Source: Adiantum capillus-veneris
Lineage: Eukaryota > Streptophyta > Polypodiopsida > Polypodiales > Pteridaceae
Length of the DNA stretch: 64,000 nucleotides
Direction of reading: 5' to 3'
Assembly (NCBI GenBank): GCA_014529385.2
Contig: CM043969.1
Coordinates: 30,026,946 to 30,090,945, forward strand
Shown here: one piece after another, positions 30,687-41,622 of the stretch
Numbering within the stretch: the first letter of the stretch is position 1
How the letters are laid out: each line of letters begins with the position of its first letter
Position numbers and translations under genes: made by a program
Notes under the pieces: model-generated
Database searches by the model: none
Told to the model about the DNA's origin: nothing
The model's input: only the letters and a program-made list of their open reading frames with translations

Positions 30687-31577
30687 GCACTGCCTGCTGC
30701 TCTCTACTCGGCAGCGCAAGAGAAGAAGCTCCTCCTTAAACAAGCTCAGCCTTCAACCTTTAAAGGCGAAGGGGAAAATGTGGAAAGAGATGCAGAAGTA
30801 TGGATGGAGGCTATGGATGACTATTTCGAAGCTGCGAGAACTCAACCCGAGAACCAAACCATGCTTGCAATGTTCCGCTTGTCTGGTGATGCCAAGATCT
30901 GGTGGAAACAACATTGCAGGGACTTGGATATCAAGGGATCTTCCCAGTCATGGGAAGACATCAAGGCTGCTATGATGGAGCGTTACTTACCACCCGCCTA
31001 TAAAACCTTGAAGATGAACGAGTTCTTTTCCCTTCGGCAACTGACTTCATCTGTCGAAGGATATTATTCAAAGTTTGTCACTCTTCGGAGATATGCTCCT
31101 AAGATGACATTGGAACAACAGGTAGCACGGTTCTGCCAAGGACTCATCGACCCCCTGAACAACCGACTAGAATCTCTCAGGCCAGTAACTTTGCAAGATG
31201 CCTTGCTAAGGGCCAAACTGTTAGCTAAAGAGATTCAGAGGACCACCCAAGATAGTGAATACTATTTGTCAAAGAGGGCCAGGACAGACAACTGGAGTAA
31301 TAGACCAATCAACCCTGCATACAACCATCGTCCGGTAGTAGCTACTACGGCAGCTATCGAGTTTCCCAATATAAGATGCTTTGAGTGCCAGGAGTATGGA
31401 CATTACAAAAGTCGATGTCCAAAAAGGATTTCCCAAACATCCGGTGCTAATAATGTACCTCTGAACGCCAACGGGCGAGGTCAACCAAACGGAAGAGGAG
31501 GCCGAGGAAGAGGAAACATAGGACAAGGAAGTAGAGCTTTCGCTAATGCCATAGTGACTCCAACCAACTGTGGGTGA
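30687..31577 (+). pseudogene. Gag protein of the gag-only element
   Basis: The gag frame is open from 30687 (LPAALYSAAQEKKLLLKQAQ) but lacks an in-frame ATG until 30780, and a stop precedes 30687. An ATG at 30664 is in a different frame. Capsid (Retrotrans_gag) features are clear: AEVWMEAMDDYFEAA, MFRLSGDAKIWWKQHC, WEDIKAAMMERYLPPAYK, LRQLTSSVEGYYSKFVTL and RFCQGLIDPLNNRLESL. A CCHC knuckle IRCFECQEYGHYKSRCPKR lies near residue 200, followed by a Gly/Arg-rich tail (GRGQPNGRGGRGRGNIG). It stops at 31575-31577 without any protease. The likely function is RNA packaging into particles formed by a partner element. Confidence 0.85.
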
Positions 31578-31817
31578 TGAAGCTGATGAGAGAGCAGCAA
31601 TGTATGATGCAACTGCTAATCCTAGTGAGCAATAAATCAAGCACCAGAATCTCATCAAAGTTCAGCGGAATAAGACGCATAAAGCTAAAGACTACTCTAT
31701 TATCAAAGGATATCTTTACTTTAGACAAAGGTTATATGTACCTAAGTAGTTAGCATAGAGTTTATCCATATGTATTCTTGATATGAGGACATCTCAAATT
31801 TTTCACGTTGGGGAGGT
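31578..31817 (+). other. 3' untranslated region and polypurine tract of the gag-only element
   Basis: 240 bp of non-coding sequence ending in GTTGGGGAGGT directly before the 3' LTR. The purine-rich GGGGAGG at about 31810-31816 is the plausible plus-strand primer. Confidence 0.75.
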
Positions 31818-32712
31818 TGTAAGGTCTCTAACCCGAGCACCCTTGTACCACGAAATGAATACAATGGAAAAAAGTTACTATTTTTAGCAGTTTTCTGAAT
31901 TCTGTCAGTGCCATGATGTTTAAAATGCCATAAAGCTTCGAAATGTGAATTAAAAATAATTTTTGTGAAAATTTTCCAAATATAGTAAGTTTTTGGTCAC
32001 CCGAACCGTCCAGTCTCGACCGTCTCGAAAATCTGCACCCGTACCCCAAATTTGGAAAAAATGCATTTTCGAACCCGGGGGCTGCTAAATATGGTAGGTA
32101 CTAAGGCCAATACGTCTTAGTTAGAGCTTTGTATGGCAATTTACGACATCAAAATCCGACTCGTATGACCCGTTTTAGCCTAGAACCAAATTTCCTAAAA
32201 ATTGTCGGGGGAGGCACCGGGGGCCCGGGACTGTGTGGGAACAGGTCCCACGCCACTCCAGATCAGCTTTAGCAGCTAGGCGGCGCCCTCTTGCTTTGTG
32301 GGAGTCTTAGTAAAGCTGCCAAGCCTGCAACTCAGTCTCAGAACCAGTTAACCAAGCCAACCTGACACTTGGTGGGCAGAGAACTGGACTTGCCATGCTT
32401 AACTGGAGAAGCTCCCAGATGCATTTAGCAACCCAGATCGATTTTCAGCCTGTAGGAGCCCATTTAAAGACCTGCATACACACACACACACATATATGCT
32501 CACACACACAGTGCACACACACACACCTACACACACTCTGGGAAGGTGCTCCCGGAACACACACCTTTTGAAGGAGAAGCAAGGAGGGAGGTGCTGTCAA
32601 ATTCTCGCCTCAAGAAGCTCGATTAGATCAGAGAATCGAGAGGATTATCAGCCCTTAATCACGGTAACCACGGTTTAATTAATGCTTTTTGAAAATCCTT
32701 TTCATTACCACT
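31818..32712 (+). repeat. 3' LTR of the gag-only element, truncated
   Basis: It matches 21954-22851 almost base for base (including TTACGACATCAAAATCCGAC and the CA-rich stretch). Similarity stops abruptly after CCTTTTCATTACC, where the 5' LTR continues with GCCTAAATTTC but this copy has ACTGAGGGCG. Confidence 0.92.
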
Positions 32713-34968
32713 GAGGGCGAGCTGTTTGAAATGGGGCCTCTAAACCCAAACCAATGGGTCTACCCTCACAAAATGTTTGTAAAGAGGTACGCACACTACT
32801 TGGGGCACCACCTTCTTTTGGGAGTGGAGAAGGAAACCAATCAAAAACATAATACTTGCACTCACCCACCCAAGAAACACACTTTGAAAACCCCCTTACT
32901 CTATATCCACTTTGGACACTTGAACACCATCAACGATTATGCAACCCAATGTCGTGCATCAAAATGAAATATGCAATTTGTGGAATAGCATTCACCTTCT
33001 CCCCATAGGAATACCCATAATACATCCAAACTCTTCCTCTCTCAAGCACTCATCAAAAAAATCATGCGCGCAAGACTTGCCTCTCAAACACACAAGAGAA
33101 TCACTTACATCAAACTAACACACTTTGCATAGAGAGCTCATCTCCATCTATGCAATGCCGTGACACAAATAAAATCACCATGAGAGGTAGCCACATGCAT
33201 ATGTAATGAAGCAAAAGAGAGTTGGAGTGAGAAATTTCTTTAGACCAATTGAATAAGTGTGGAGAAACAAACCAATGGTAAATTGAGAATAGAACACGTA
33301 CTTGATTTCTCGCACACCTTTTAAGGGGAGGACAAACGCTCACTAACCATCACGAATTGCGACACTTGAAAGTTTTTGAAGATGATTTCATGATCATTAA
33401 CATAACCATGAGAGAGATCATGATGTATTTACAAGTTATTGAGGTGCTACAAATGATTTATTGGGTTGATGGAGTAAGAGATTGTAGAATGGAGAGAGTG
33501 GAGAATAGAGTTGCACTTCCTCCAAAGAGGAGGGTTAGGAGGGAGGATGTGAAAGAGGGAGAGTTGGGGTTTTCTCTACTATTGATCAAGAAACAACATG
33601 AAGTTGAAAATATAGGTGTGTGTGTCCTTGAGTCTCTCCAAGGGGGGCTATTTATAGTTGTGTAGGAGTGGGATTATGCTACACTTAATTAGAGTAAGTG
33701 ATTAGACCTAATTAAGTGTCCTTTGACCACTCATTTAATATTGGACATAAAAGGGACTATTTATTCACCAAAAATATCATTGTAGACCGTGAAGGCTCCA
33801 TAGGGGTGCATAATGTAGGTGGGCCCCACCATGAGGCCCTACGGGTGGCTCCTGCGGGGTATCTCAACTTGTCTGTCTTGGCATTTAGAAAGCATCTTTA
33901 GGTTGGTCCCATCACATGCAAGCGACCTTGAACACTCATTGCTCTTCTAGAAGATGAGTAGGGGAAAAATAAGATCTCACTCTCTTGATTTACTTGATTT
34001 ACAGTTCCCTTTTGTTGCGAATCTGACAGATTTACACTATTTTGACCATAACTTTTTACCTGTAGCTCGGAATGACATGCTTCAAAAGGCAAAATTGACC
34101 TTCTCAACATGTTTGATATGAATTTGGACTATTCTTCATGCCCATGCACCAAGGAATTCGGTTTGGAAGGTCCACACTAGGCTAGGGAACCTTTTGCTTC
34201 AAAGTCTTGTTGTATGGGCCCTTTGCTTGTATGCATCCAAGGGGAATCATGCTTTTTCAAAAGGCTATGATGCTTAAACAAATAGAGGAGGGCCCAATAT
34301 TATTTTCTTGTGAAAAGAATATACAATTGGAGTCTTTTTGAAAGGAGAGAAACTATATGTATATTCTTAAGAGATATTGGGCCACCTATGTAGGGGGCAT
34401 AGAAGACTTGTAGAGAGGGACCATAATCTTTGGTAAAAACAAGTGGAGAGTTGATTTCCATGGGAATTTATCTATAAGGGGTGGAAGATGGATATATTAT
34501 TTTTCTACTACTAATTCACAAGAGGTAAGAAAGTTTGGGGGTATATTGTTGGTTATTGTATGCTTATTCTATTTACAAAGCAAAAAAGAAAAGGGTGGTA
34601 ATATAAATATATGACTAAGGTGGCATTTTTGGGAAGAGTATAATGTATGTGTCGCCACAAAGGTTAAACGAAGAGGGGGAATTTACTCTAGATAACTTAA
34701 TAGCATAGAAAAATATATACACATATGAGGAAGAGGACGTTGAGTAGGTTGACAAATGTTGCAAAAAGATGGTTACCATTTTATGCCACTCATATTAGCC
34801 CTCCCCCAAGCCTAGAGATATTCATATCTTTAGGAGGACGGTGTTGCTTCTTTTCTTCTTTTTTTCTCTTCTTTTTTTTGTCATTTTTCCTTTTTCACTT
34901 TTTTTTTTTTTTTCAATAGGAGGAGTGTCATGCACTCTTTTACTCCATTAGACCTGCTTTTCATTACC
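32713..34968. other. Unassigned AT-rich DNA, possibly the 3' LTR of the next gypsy element
   Basis: Frames such as 32689-32967 and 33357-33665 (plus) have no recognisable domain. A long T/C-rich stretch (about 34850-34915) would read as a polypurine tract on the minus strand, just beyond the end of the gypsy pol at 34969, so part of this region may be its LTR. No second LTR copy is available to test this. Confidence 0.4.
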
Positions 34969-37900
34969 TCAATCCCATAAATCGGAGATGGGAGGGTTGC
35001 CTTGGGTGTGTTCAGATTCCAAGTCTGGTTCTTCTTTGCACATCAAAGCTTTAAAAATAGGTGAAGCATTTGCCAAGCCGAAGGGAGCCATGACAATTTG
35101 GAGCTTAGACGATGTAGGCAGATGACTGCCTATCAACGGATTGATACGTTGAAAGTAGGGCTTTAATCTCCATCCATTGACTCTGGTCTTGTGGAGTTTT
35201 CCTCATAAATCTGCTAATCTATAACTACCATTCCCAAACTTTGTTTTTATCATGAAAGCTCCCTCCCATCTTTGCAAAAACTTTTTGTCAAGTCGAGTAT
35301 CAAGTCGGTTATCATAGCGAAGAACCAACATACCTTCCTTCAATCCTTTCCCCTTGAGCTTCTTGTTGATTTTATCCCTTTGGCTTGTCGCTTTGGTGAT
35401 GTAGTGATCAATGGACTCTTCTCTATCTAGATCAAGTCGTTGGAGATCTAAGATCCTTTTATGTAGAACCTTCTTTGGTTTTTTTGCCACTCTTGCAAGA
35501 ACGCGCAAGCTTGAGAGATCTACCTCAATGGGGAGAAGTGCTTCCTGTCCATAAACTAGATGAAAAGGGGTGAATTGGGTAGATACCTTGAAAGATGTCC
35601 TATACGCCCAAAGAGCATCCGTCAAATGGCGATCCCAATCATTAGGCCGGTCCACAACCTATTTAGAAATGATCTTACATATCATTCCATTCACTTTTTC
35701 CACCAATCCATTGCATTGAGGATAGTAGTGTGTGGAATGCAGGTGTTTCACTTTTAACCTCCTCAAGAGATCATTCAGAAGGTCAGCTCTAAAACCCGGG
35801 CCTCGATCTGATAAGATTTCTAGGGGTGTTCCAAACCTACTACAAATATGATCAAAAATAAACTTTGATACCTCTTCAGCTGTGATTCGGGTTGTGCTTG
35901 TTGCTTCCGCCCATCGTGTCATGTAGTCAACACCCATGATGATGAAAACCTTCCCTGTAGAAGTACGAGGTAGGGGACCTATTGCATCCACACCCCACTT
36001 TTCAAAAGGGCCATAAGATATTATTGGGACTCGAGGCTCATATGTTAGTCGTCTATCCCCAGTAATTTGGCATGGCTTACATGCTTTACACCAATATTGG
36101 ACATCACGATGTAAGCTCGGCCAAATAAACCCTGCTTGTAAAATCTTCCTACTTGTAATATCTTGAGAAAAGTGACCACCACAAACATCATCATGACATG
36201 AAAGAAGAATTTTCTCTATCTCTTGCACACTTGGTACTCTCCTCAAGACCAAATCTTTCCCTTTGTGATATAAATCATCCCCGATCAACTGGTAAGGTGT
36301 GGCCTTCTTAACTAGTCTATGTCTTTGCACCTTGTCTAAGTGTTTGGGACACTCACCTGCTTGTAGAAAGAAGATAATGTCTTTTAGCTCCTCTTGACCT
36401 TGATATTTGGGTTCATATAGTTTCACACCTCCTACCGCCATTTGAAGCTTTTCATTTGCGAGTAAGTCTGCTTCCTTGTTATGAGTTCTCACAATGTGTT
36501 GTACCTGTGTTGCTTTAAAACCCTTCATCAAAGCTCTTACACTACTAAGCCACTCAAACAATGTACGATTCTTGCACCTCCAAGTCCCTTGGATTTGCCT
36601 GACCACTAGCAAAGAATCACCTTTTATAAGAAGTCTTTGTATGCCTAATTCTTTGCATTCTTCTAACCCAAGGATTAGAGCAGCATACTCAGCCTCATTG
36701 TTAGAGTGAACATTGGGTAGAGTGATACCTTTTCTAACCATTACCTCCTTTTGTGGGTTTAAAATGAGGATCCCCCCTGCTGCTTTGTCTTGTTGGCGTT
36801 GATAGGCTCCGTCAAAGCATAAAGTATGGGCATTATCAATCTCCTTCACTTTGAATTGTTTTGAGCCTTCCTCTCTTTGTAGTCGTGATCCTTCCCTTTC
36901 TCTCACTTTGTAGGTGAGAATGTCTGCAAGTCCTGCTCTTGTGCTATCTTCTACAAGGAAAGTGTATTCAAATTCTTGGAGTTCAAGCACCCACTTTGCT
37001 ATTCTAGATGAGAGGCTCATGTGTTGTACTACATATGGTAGATTGTGCTCTAAGGTGAGAAAAACAAATGGCACAGGGAGAAGATACGATCGAAACTTCC
37101 TTACCGCAAACAAGATTGCAAAGACCACTTTCTCCATTTCAGTGTATCCCTTCTCGGCTGGAGTCATCACCTTGCTTGCAAAATAGATCGGCCTCATGTA
37201 TGATGTTTTAGGATCTTTTTGCATCAAAACAACACCAATTGCTTCGAAACCTACACTTGGAGTGACATAGTAAGTCTCCTTTGGATCTGGTGGCATTAGG
37301 ATTGGGAGAGAGCTAAGAATTCCCTTCACTTCCTCAAAACATTTTGCATGTTCCCTCCCCCATTCAAATGTAGATTGGCTTGCCAACCTATGCAAAGGGG
37401 CGATGGCTTCTGCTAGGAGATGGATGAAGCGAGACATGTACCTCACTTTGTGGTTGAAGGTCATTAGCTCCTTTGTTGTTGTTGGTGGAGATAATGACAA
37501 AAGGGCCTCTACTTTAGAGGGATCCACTTGAATTCCTTGTGAAGAAACCACATGGCCTAGCAAAACCACCTGAGATTCACCGATATGACACTTCTCTGGG
37601 TTGAATTGTCCCCCAAATTGATGGAGCCTCTTAAGCCCCTCTTCAACCTTTTGGCAATGAAGTGATCTACAACTATAAATACAGAAATCATCCATAAAGA
37701 CTCTTATAGATTTTCCAAAGAATGGCTGAAATACAAATATTGTGAATCTCATGAAGGTGCTAGGAGCATTGGTGAGCCCAAAAGGCATTACTCTGAATGC
37801 AAAACATCCCCAAGGTGTGATGAAGGTGGTTTTTGGTTGGTCCTTATCTGCTATTCTAATTTGAAAATATCCTGAATACCCATCACACACAGTGTAGCAT

Positions 37901-38295
37901 TCGTGACCTGCTACTTCATTCAAAATTTCATCTTGGAAAGGGAGAGGGAAGTGGTCCCTCTTTGTCGCAGCGTTGAGGGGTTTGTAATCCACGCAAACCC
38001 TCCACTTACCATTCTTCTTGGGAGTGACTACAATAGGTGATACCCATTCGGAGTTGGATACTGGATAGATGAAGACAGCCTTCAAGAGTCGATTCACTTC
38101 CTGTAGGAGAGCCTTTTGTTGCACAAATCCTAGTCGCCTTAACTTTTGAGCCACGGGTTTGGTCCCTGGTTTCAATTCAATTCGATGCTCTATTACATCT
38201 ACACCTCTTATTTGTGAGTAGTCAGTGATAAACAAATTGGGATACCTCCTTAACATATTGATGTAGGACCTCTTCTCTTCATGAGCTTTGGCCAT
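34969..38295 (-). pseudogene. Gypsy (Tat-like) pol: RT, RNase H, second RNase H, integrase
   Basis: One frame of about 1,109 codons, interrupted only by a TAG near 35660 and a TGA near 35204. RT: EWVSPIVVTPKKNGKWRVCV, CDGYSGYFQIRIAD (motif A), MPFGLTNAPSTF (B), VFMDDFCIYS (C). RNase H: SVGFEAIGVVLMQ. The second, archaeal-type RNase H has HTLCFDGAYQR, HSNNEAEYAALILG and IKGDSLLVVRQIQG, the mark of the Tat/Ogre lineage. Integrase: CGGHFSQDITSRKIL and YWCKACKPCQ (zinc finger), then WGVDAIGPL, LSDRGPGF and NGLVEKVNG giving D-D-E. The tail KLHKTRVNGWRLK ends at TGA 34969-34971. All catalytic residues are present. Gag and protease are missing: the first codons (MAKAHEEK) fall within the palindromic repeat that replaces the 5' half. 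Confidence 0.92.
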
Positions 38296-38690
38296 TTATG
38301 ATCGGCCGTCCATTTTGTACTCAGCTTGACCATTCAAGAAATCTATAAATGAAATATGTGCAAGAGGGAAATGTTCACTCTTGCACGGGGGGAGATTGCA
38401 CCCAGTGTCCGTCTCATTCTTCTTCCTCTTTTCTCTCCTCTCTTGTCGTGCCAGGCATAGCACTCTTCTCTAGAACATGCGCAGGTGCACCTCCTAGAGC
38501 GAAGTGCTATGCCTGGCACGGCGAGAGAGGAGAGAAGAGAGGAAGAAGAACGAGACCGACACTGGGTGCAATCTCCCCCTATGCAAGAGTGACCATTTCT
38601 CTCTTGCACGTATTTCATTTATAGATTTCTTGAGTGGTCAAATTGAGTACAAACTGGCCGGTCGATCATAAATGGCCAAATCTCATAAAG
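38275..38690. repeat. About 415-bp near-perfect palindrome (foldback element)
   Basis: The left arm (about 38275-38480) and right arm (about 38480-38690) are reverse complements. GATTTCTTGA, GCAATCTCCCCC and GGCATAGCACT blocks occur in both arms in mirrored order, centred near the AACATGCGCAGGTGCACC stretch. Two 91-residue frames, 38349-38624 (plus) and 38343-38618 (minus), encode nearly the same peptide only because of the palindrome. It adjoins and partly overlaps the start of the gypsy pol. Confidence 0.9.
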
Positions 38691-40215
38691 AGAACTTGAA
38701 TAATAAAATGTACATAAAATTTATATATGTTCACCTAGACCTAGCTCGGTCAAGCCTTTTCCACCCGTCTGCAGTAAATAGTAAACTATCAATCCGGCTA
38801 GTTTGTACTCAATTTGACTATTCAAGAAATCTATAAATGGCCAAATCTCATAAAGAGCACTTGAATAATAAAATGTATATCTATTCACCTAGACCTAGCT
38901 CAGTCAAGCCTTTTCCACCTGTCAGGTGCAATAAATAGTAAAATATCAATTCTATAGCATACCACTGCTACAAACGGAAGACGCTACGTCCCTACAAAAT
39001 ACGTAAAATAACATGCTACAAACAATAAAATGATAGATCTGCATACTTGACGCATCCACGAGCACATAATCGACGATAAACGCAAACAGAGAGAGATAGA
39101 GAGCGAGAGAGAGCGAAAGAACCCGTGAAGGCGCACCTCCTAAAGTGGAGTGCTACGCCGGCACGGTGAGAGTGGAGGGAGGAGAGAAAGGAAGAAGACA
39201 CAAGCACTGGGTGCAATCTCCCCCCATGCAAGAGTGACCAGTTTCCTCTTGCAAGTATTTCATTTATTGATTTCTTGAATGATCCAATTGAGTACAAACT
39301 GGCCAGTTGGTCATAAATGGCCAAAGCTCATAAAAGAGCACTTGAACAATAAAATATAATATATCTATATATTTCCATTTGCATAGTCCTAGCTTGGTCT
39401 AGTTGTTTCCACTTTTCAACTGCAATAAATAGTAAAATATCAATTCCATAACATACCGCTCCGTTGGAAAGCAACTGGCCTCAGTTGCAAAGATAAGAAA
39501 TCTGCAAATGATACTTGTAAAAAAAATTGAGTAGAAATCTGTGTCAAAAAAAATAGCATATAGTAAAAATAATGAAACTAAACAATATTGCTTATGCTGC
39601 AAATGGAAGTCGTGGCTCCCTGCAAAATACATAGAATAACATACTACAAACAATAAATCAATAGATCTCCATACCTCCACAATCGTGTACGCGTAAACGC
39701 CATAGCAAATCTGACATGAGAGAGGCAGAGAACGAGACAAAGTAAGCGAGCATGTGCAGGTGCACCTCCTAAGTGGAGTGCTATGCTGGCATGGTGAGAG
39801 AGAAGAGAGGAGAGGAGAGAGAAGTACACAGACACTGGGTGCAATCTCCCCCAGTGCAAGAGTTAGCATTTCCCTCTTGCACGTATTTATTTATAGATTT
39901 CTTGAATGCCCAAAAATGAGTACAAACTGGCTGGCTGGTCATAAATGGCCAAAGCTCATAAAGAGCACTTGAGTAATCCAATGTGCATAAATTATAATAT
40001 CCCATTTTCCTCTTGCACGTATTTTATTTATAGATATCTTAAATGGTTAATTGTGAGTACAAACTGGCCGGCCGGTCATAAATGGCCAAAGCTCATAAAA
40101 GAGCACTTGAATAATAAAATGTACAAATGCATATTTGCTCGCATAGTCCTAGATCGGTCAAGACTTTTTCACCTGTCAGCTGCAAACAAATAGTAGAATA
40201 TCAATTCCATAACAA
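38691..40215. repeat. Tandem array of arm-and-spacer units from the palindrome family
   Basis: The anchor AAACTGGCCGGCCGGTCATA (with variants) recurs at about 38653, 39294, 39925 and 40066. A second anchor, AATAAATAGTAAAATATCAA, recurs at about 38783, 38938, 39424 and 40190. The main units are about 0.63-0.64 kb. A partial unit of about 155 bp is duplicated at 38785-38945, and another is truncated at 39995-40110. Each full unit carries the right arm only (GAGTGCTA, GGGTGCAATCTCCCCC, CTCTTGCACGTATTT), so the copies are half-palindromes. Minus-strand frames inside (39016-39324, 39399-39869, 39781-40005) are by-products. Confidence 0.82.
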
Positions 40216-40266
40216 TCATGGATTACATTTGGCTTTGACTAAAATAGTGTATTCTTTGGATCTTCC

Positions 40267-40700
40267 CACGGTCAAAACACCATCCCATCCTTGAAATTCA
40301 CATATCCACTAGCCCCAAATGCATCACTATCTGCAACACACCCAAATGCATCACCAATTGCATCATCCCAAGAGGCATCATCACATGCACCACTTGCATC
40401 ATTATCAGCAACACTCCTAGATGCATCACCAATTGTATCACCCAGAAAGCATCACCACTTGCACAACCTCCATCACCATCACTCCCAGATGCATCACCAT
40501 CTGGTTTATCACCAATATCCACATATGCAGATCATCACTTTCCTTAGTAGCTTTAGACTTTCCAACAAAAAAATCTTTGATTGCCTTCAATAACTTACTT
40601 GTACTAACCATATTTAACCCATAGCCCAACTCATTGAGAGTCTTATGTAGTGAAAACAATGTTTCTAGCTTCTTAAAATCCCCAAACTTGTGTCCTTATC
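40267..40700 (-). pseudogene. Unrecognised coding remnant with GDAS/GDAF repeats
   Basis: Reading down the minus strand, 40438-40659 gives SLHKTLNELGYGLNMVSTSK and AIKDFFVGKSKATKESDDLH. With two frameshifts it continues into a degenerate acidic repeat (PDGDASGSDGDGGCASGDAF, then IGDASRSVADNDASGACDDA) that ends VNFKDGMVF and a stop at about 40267. The repeat spells Asp-Ala-Ser/Phe at near-regular spacing. No family was recognised. It might be the C-terminus of a host or element protein, or a decayed minisatellite. Confidence 0.4.
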
Positions 40701-40811
40701 CTCTTGCTCCTCAAGAGTGCTAGCACTTGGAAGTTTTTCTCAACCCTAAATTAAATATCTACATCAAGAGGGTATTTTTCTATTCACTTTACTACCAAAT
40801 ATTTTTTGTGA

Positions 40812-40925
40812 TCTAGATTCTCAATGAGGCTACTAGAAGTGTCTCACCATCTAGATCCTCAATGAGGCTACTGGAAGTATCTCACCATCTAGATCCTCAA
40901 TGAGGCTACTCGCAATGTCTCACCA
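40812..40925. repeat. 38-bp minisatellite, three units
   Basis: Units start at about 40821, 40859 and 40897, each with TCAATGAGGCTACT and TCTCACCATCTAGATCC. A few substitutions separate them. Confidence 0.9.
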
Positions 40926-41335
40926 TTAAAAAAACAATAAGATAAAAAATAATGATAAACAAGAAATTTAAATATTAAATTTTGGCTTTCGTTATGAAAT
41001 GGGGAGCTGTTACAAAGCTAGACTTTAGGAAAAATGCCAAAAATGGGGATAAGCTGCAAAGCAAAGATATAAAGACTAAGTTTGGAGTCTTTTCTTCACT
41101 CTGGTCACAGTAGCACCTTTTCTTTCAACATCTTTATAACTATTTTCTCTTGCATCTTTCTTCTCCAAGTCCTTTCATGTCTTTTGTTGACCTGTGGGTT
41201 AACAATACGGCATAACTCAACAAACCCTAATTTTTTTAGAGTTATAAAATGATGTGGATTATGGTTAAAAACATCATTCTCAATGAGTAGTTATTATAGT
41301 TGCAGAAGTCGAGGTGCAATGGAACTTCCACATTG
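40926..41335. other. Unassigned sequence before the copia element
   Basis: No gene or known repeat was recognised. Confidence 0.4.
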
Positions 41336-41622
41336 TGTTGGAATTAGGGTTGTAGAGAAACGCACAAAGCTTGGAGATGACAAAGGAAACTCAAGGCACA
41401 CAATAGAGAGTTTATTACTTAGTGTGCAATGGAAAGATAGATAGCCCTAGAGTGATGGGCGTATATACAATGCACGGGGGAAAAAACCTCCTAAAGAGGG
41501 AAAAAGTGGCCCGATGGTATTAGTGTGTTCACACACATCACTACCATGTGTATAGTAGAAAATACCCCCTGGAGTGATGCTGGCACATGAGTAAAGGGAA
41601 GTGACATGCCCTGAGGACATGA

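Larger units (their letters stand above)
21954..32712 (+). mobile_element. Gag-only LTR element (TR-GAG-like) with very long LTRs
   Basis: The 5' LTR starts TGTAAGG at 21954 and ends CTCACA at 30180. Removing the nested copia element and one target copy leaves about 2.72 kb. A tRNA-iMet-type primer site TGGTATCAGAGC follows at 30183-30194. The internal region is only about 1.64 kb and holds gag but no protease, RT, RNase H or integrase. A purine tract (GGGGAGG) precedes the 3' LTR start TGTAAGG at 31818. The 3' LTR is cut after about 895 bp at 32712. The element would need pol from elsewhere. Confidence 0.85.

Noticed and set aside
30664-30975. 103-residue plus-strand frame starting at ATG 30664
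   Set aside because: It overlaps gag in another frame and has no domain. The gag frame shows clear capsid motifs.
34990-35120. RT motif B look-alike (MAPFGLANASPIFKALM) beyond the integrase of the gypsy pol
   Set aside because: It is in frame with the integrase C-terminal tail (KLHKTRVNGWRLK just before), which aligns with the tail of family 1. No other RT motifs surround it, so it is not a second RT.
38343-38624. A pair of nearly identical 91-residue proteins on opposite strands
   Set aside because: Both are produced by the 415-bp palindrome. There is no independent evidence of coding.
40812-40925. Three regularly spaced 38-bp repeats, considered as a CRISPR array
   Set aside because: The units are head-to-tail without distinct spacers, and the context is eukaryotic repeat DNA.
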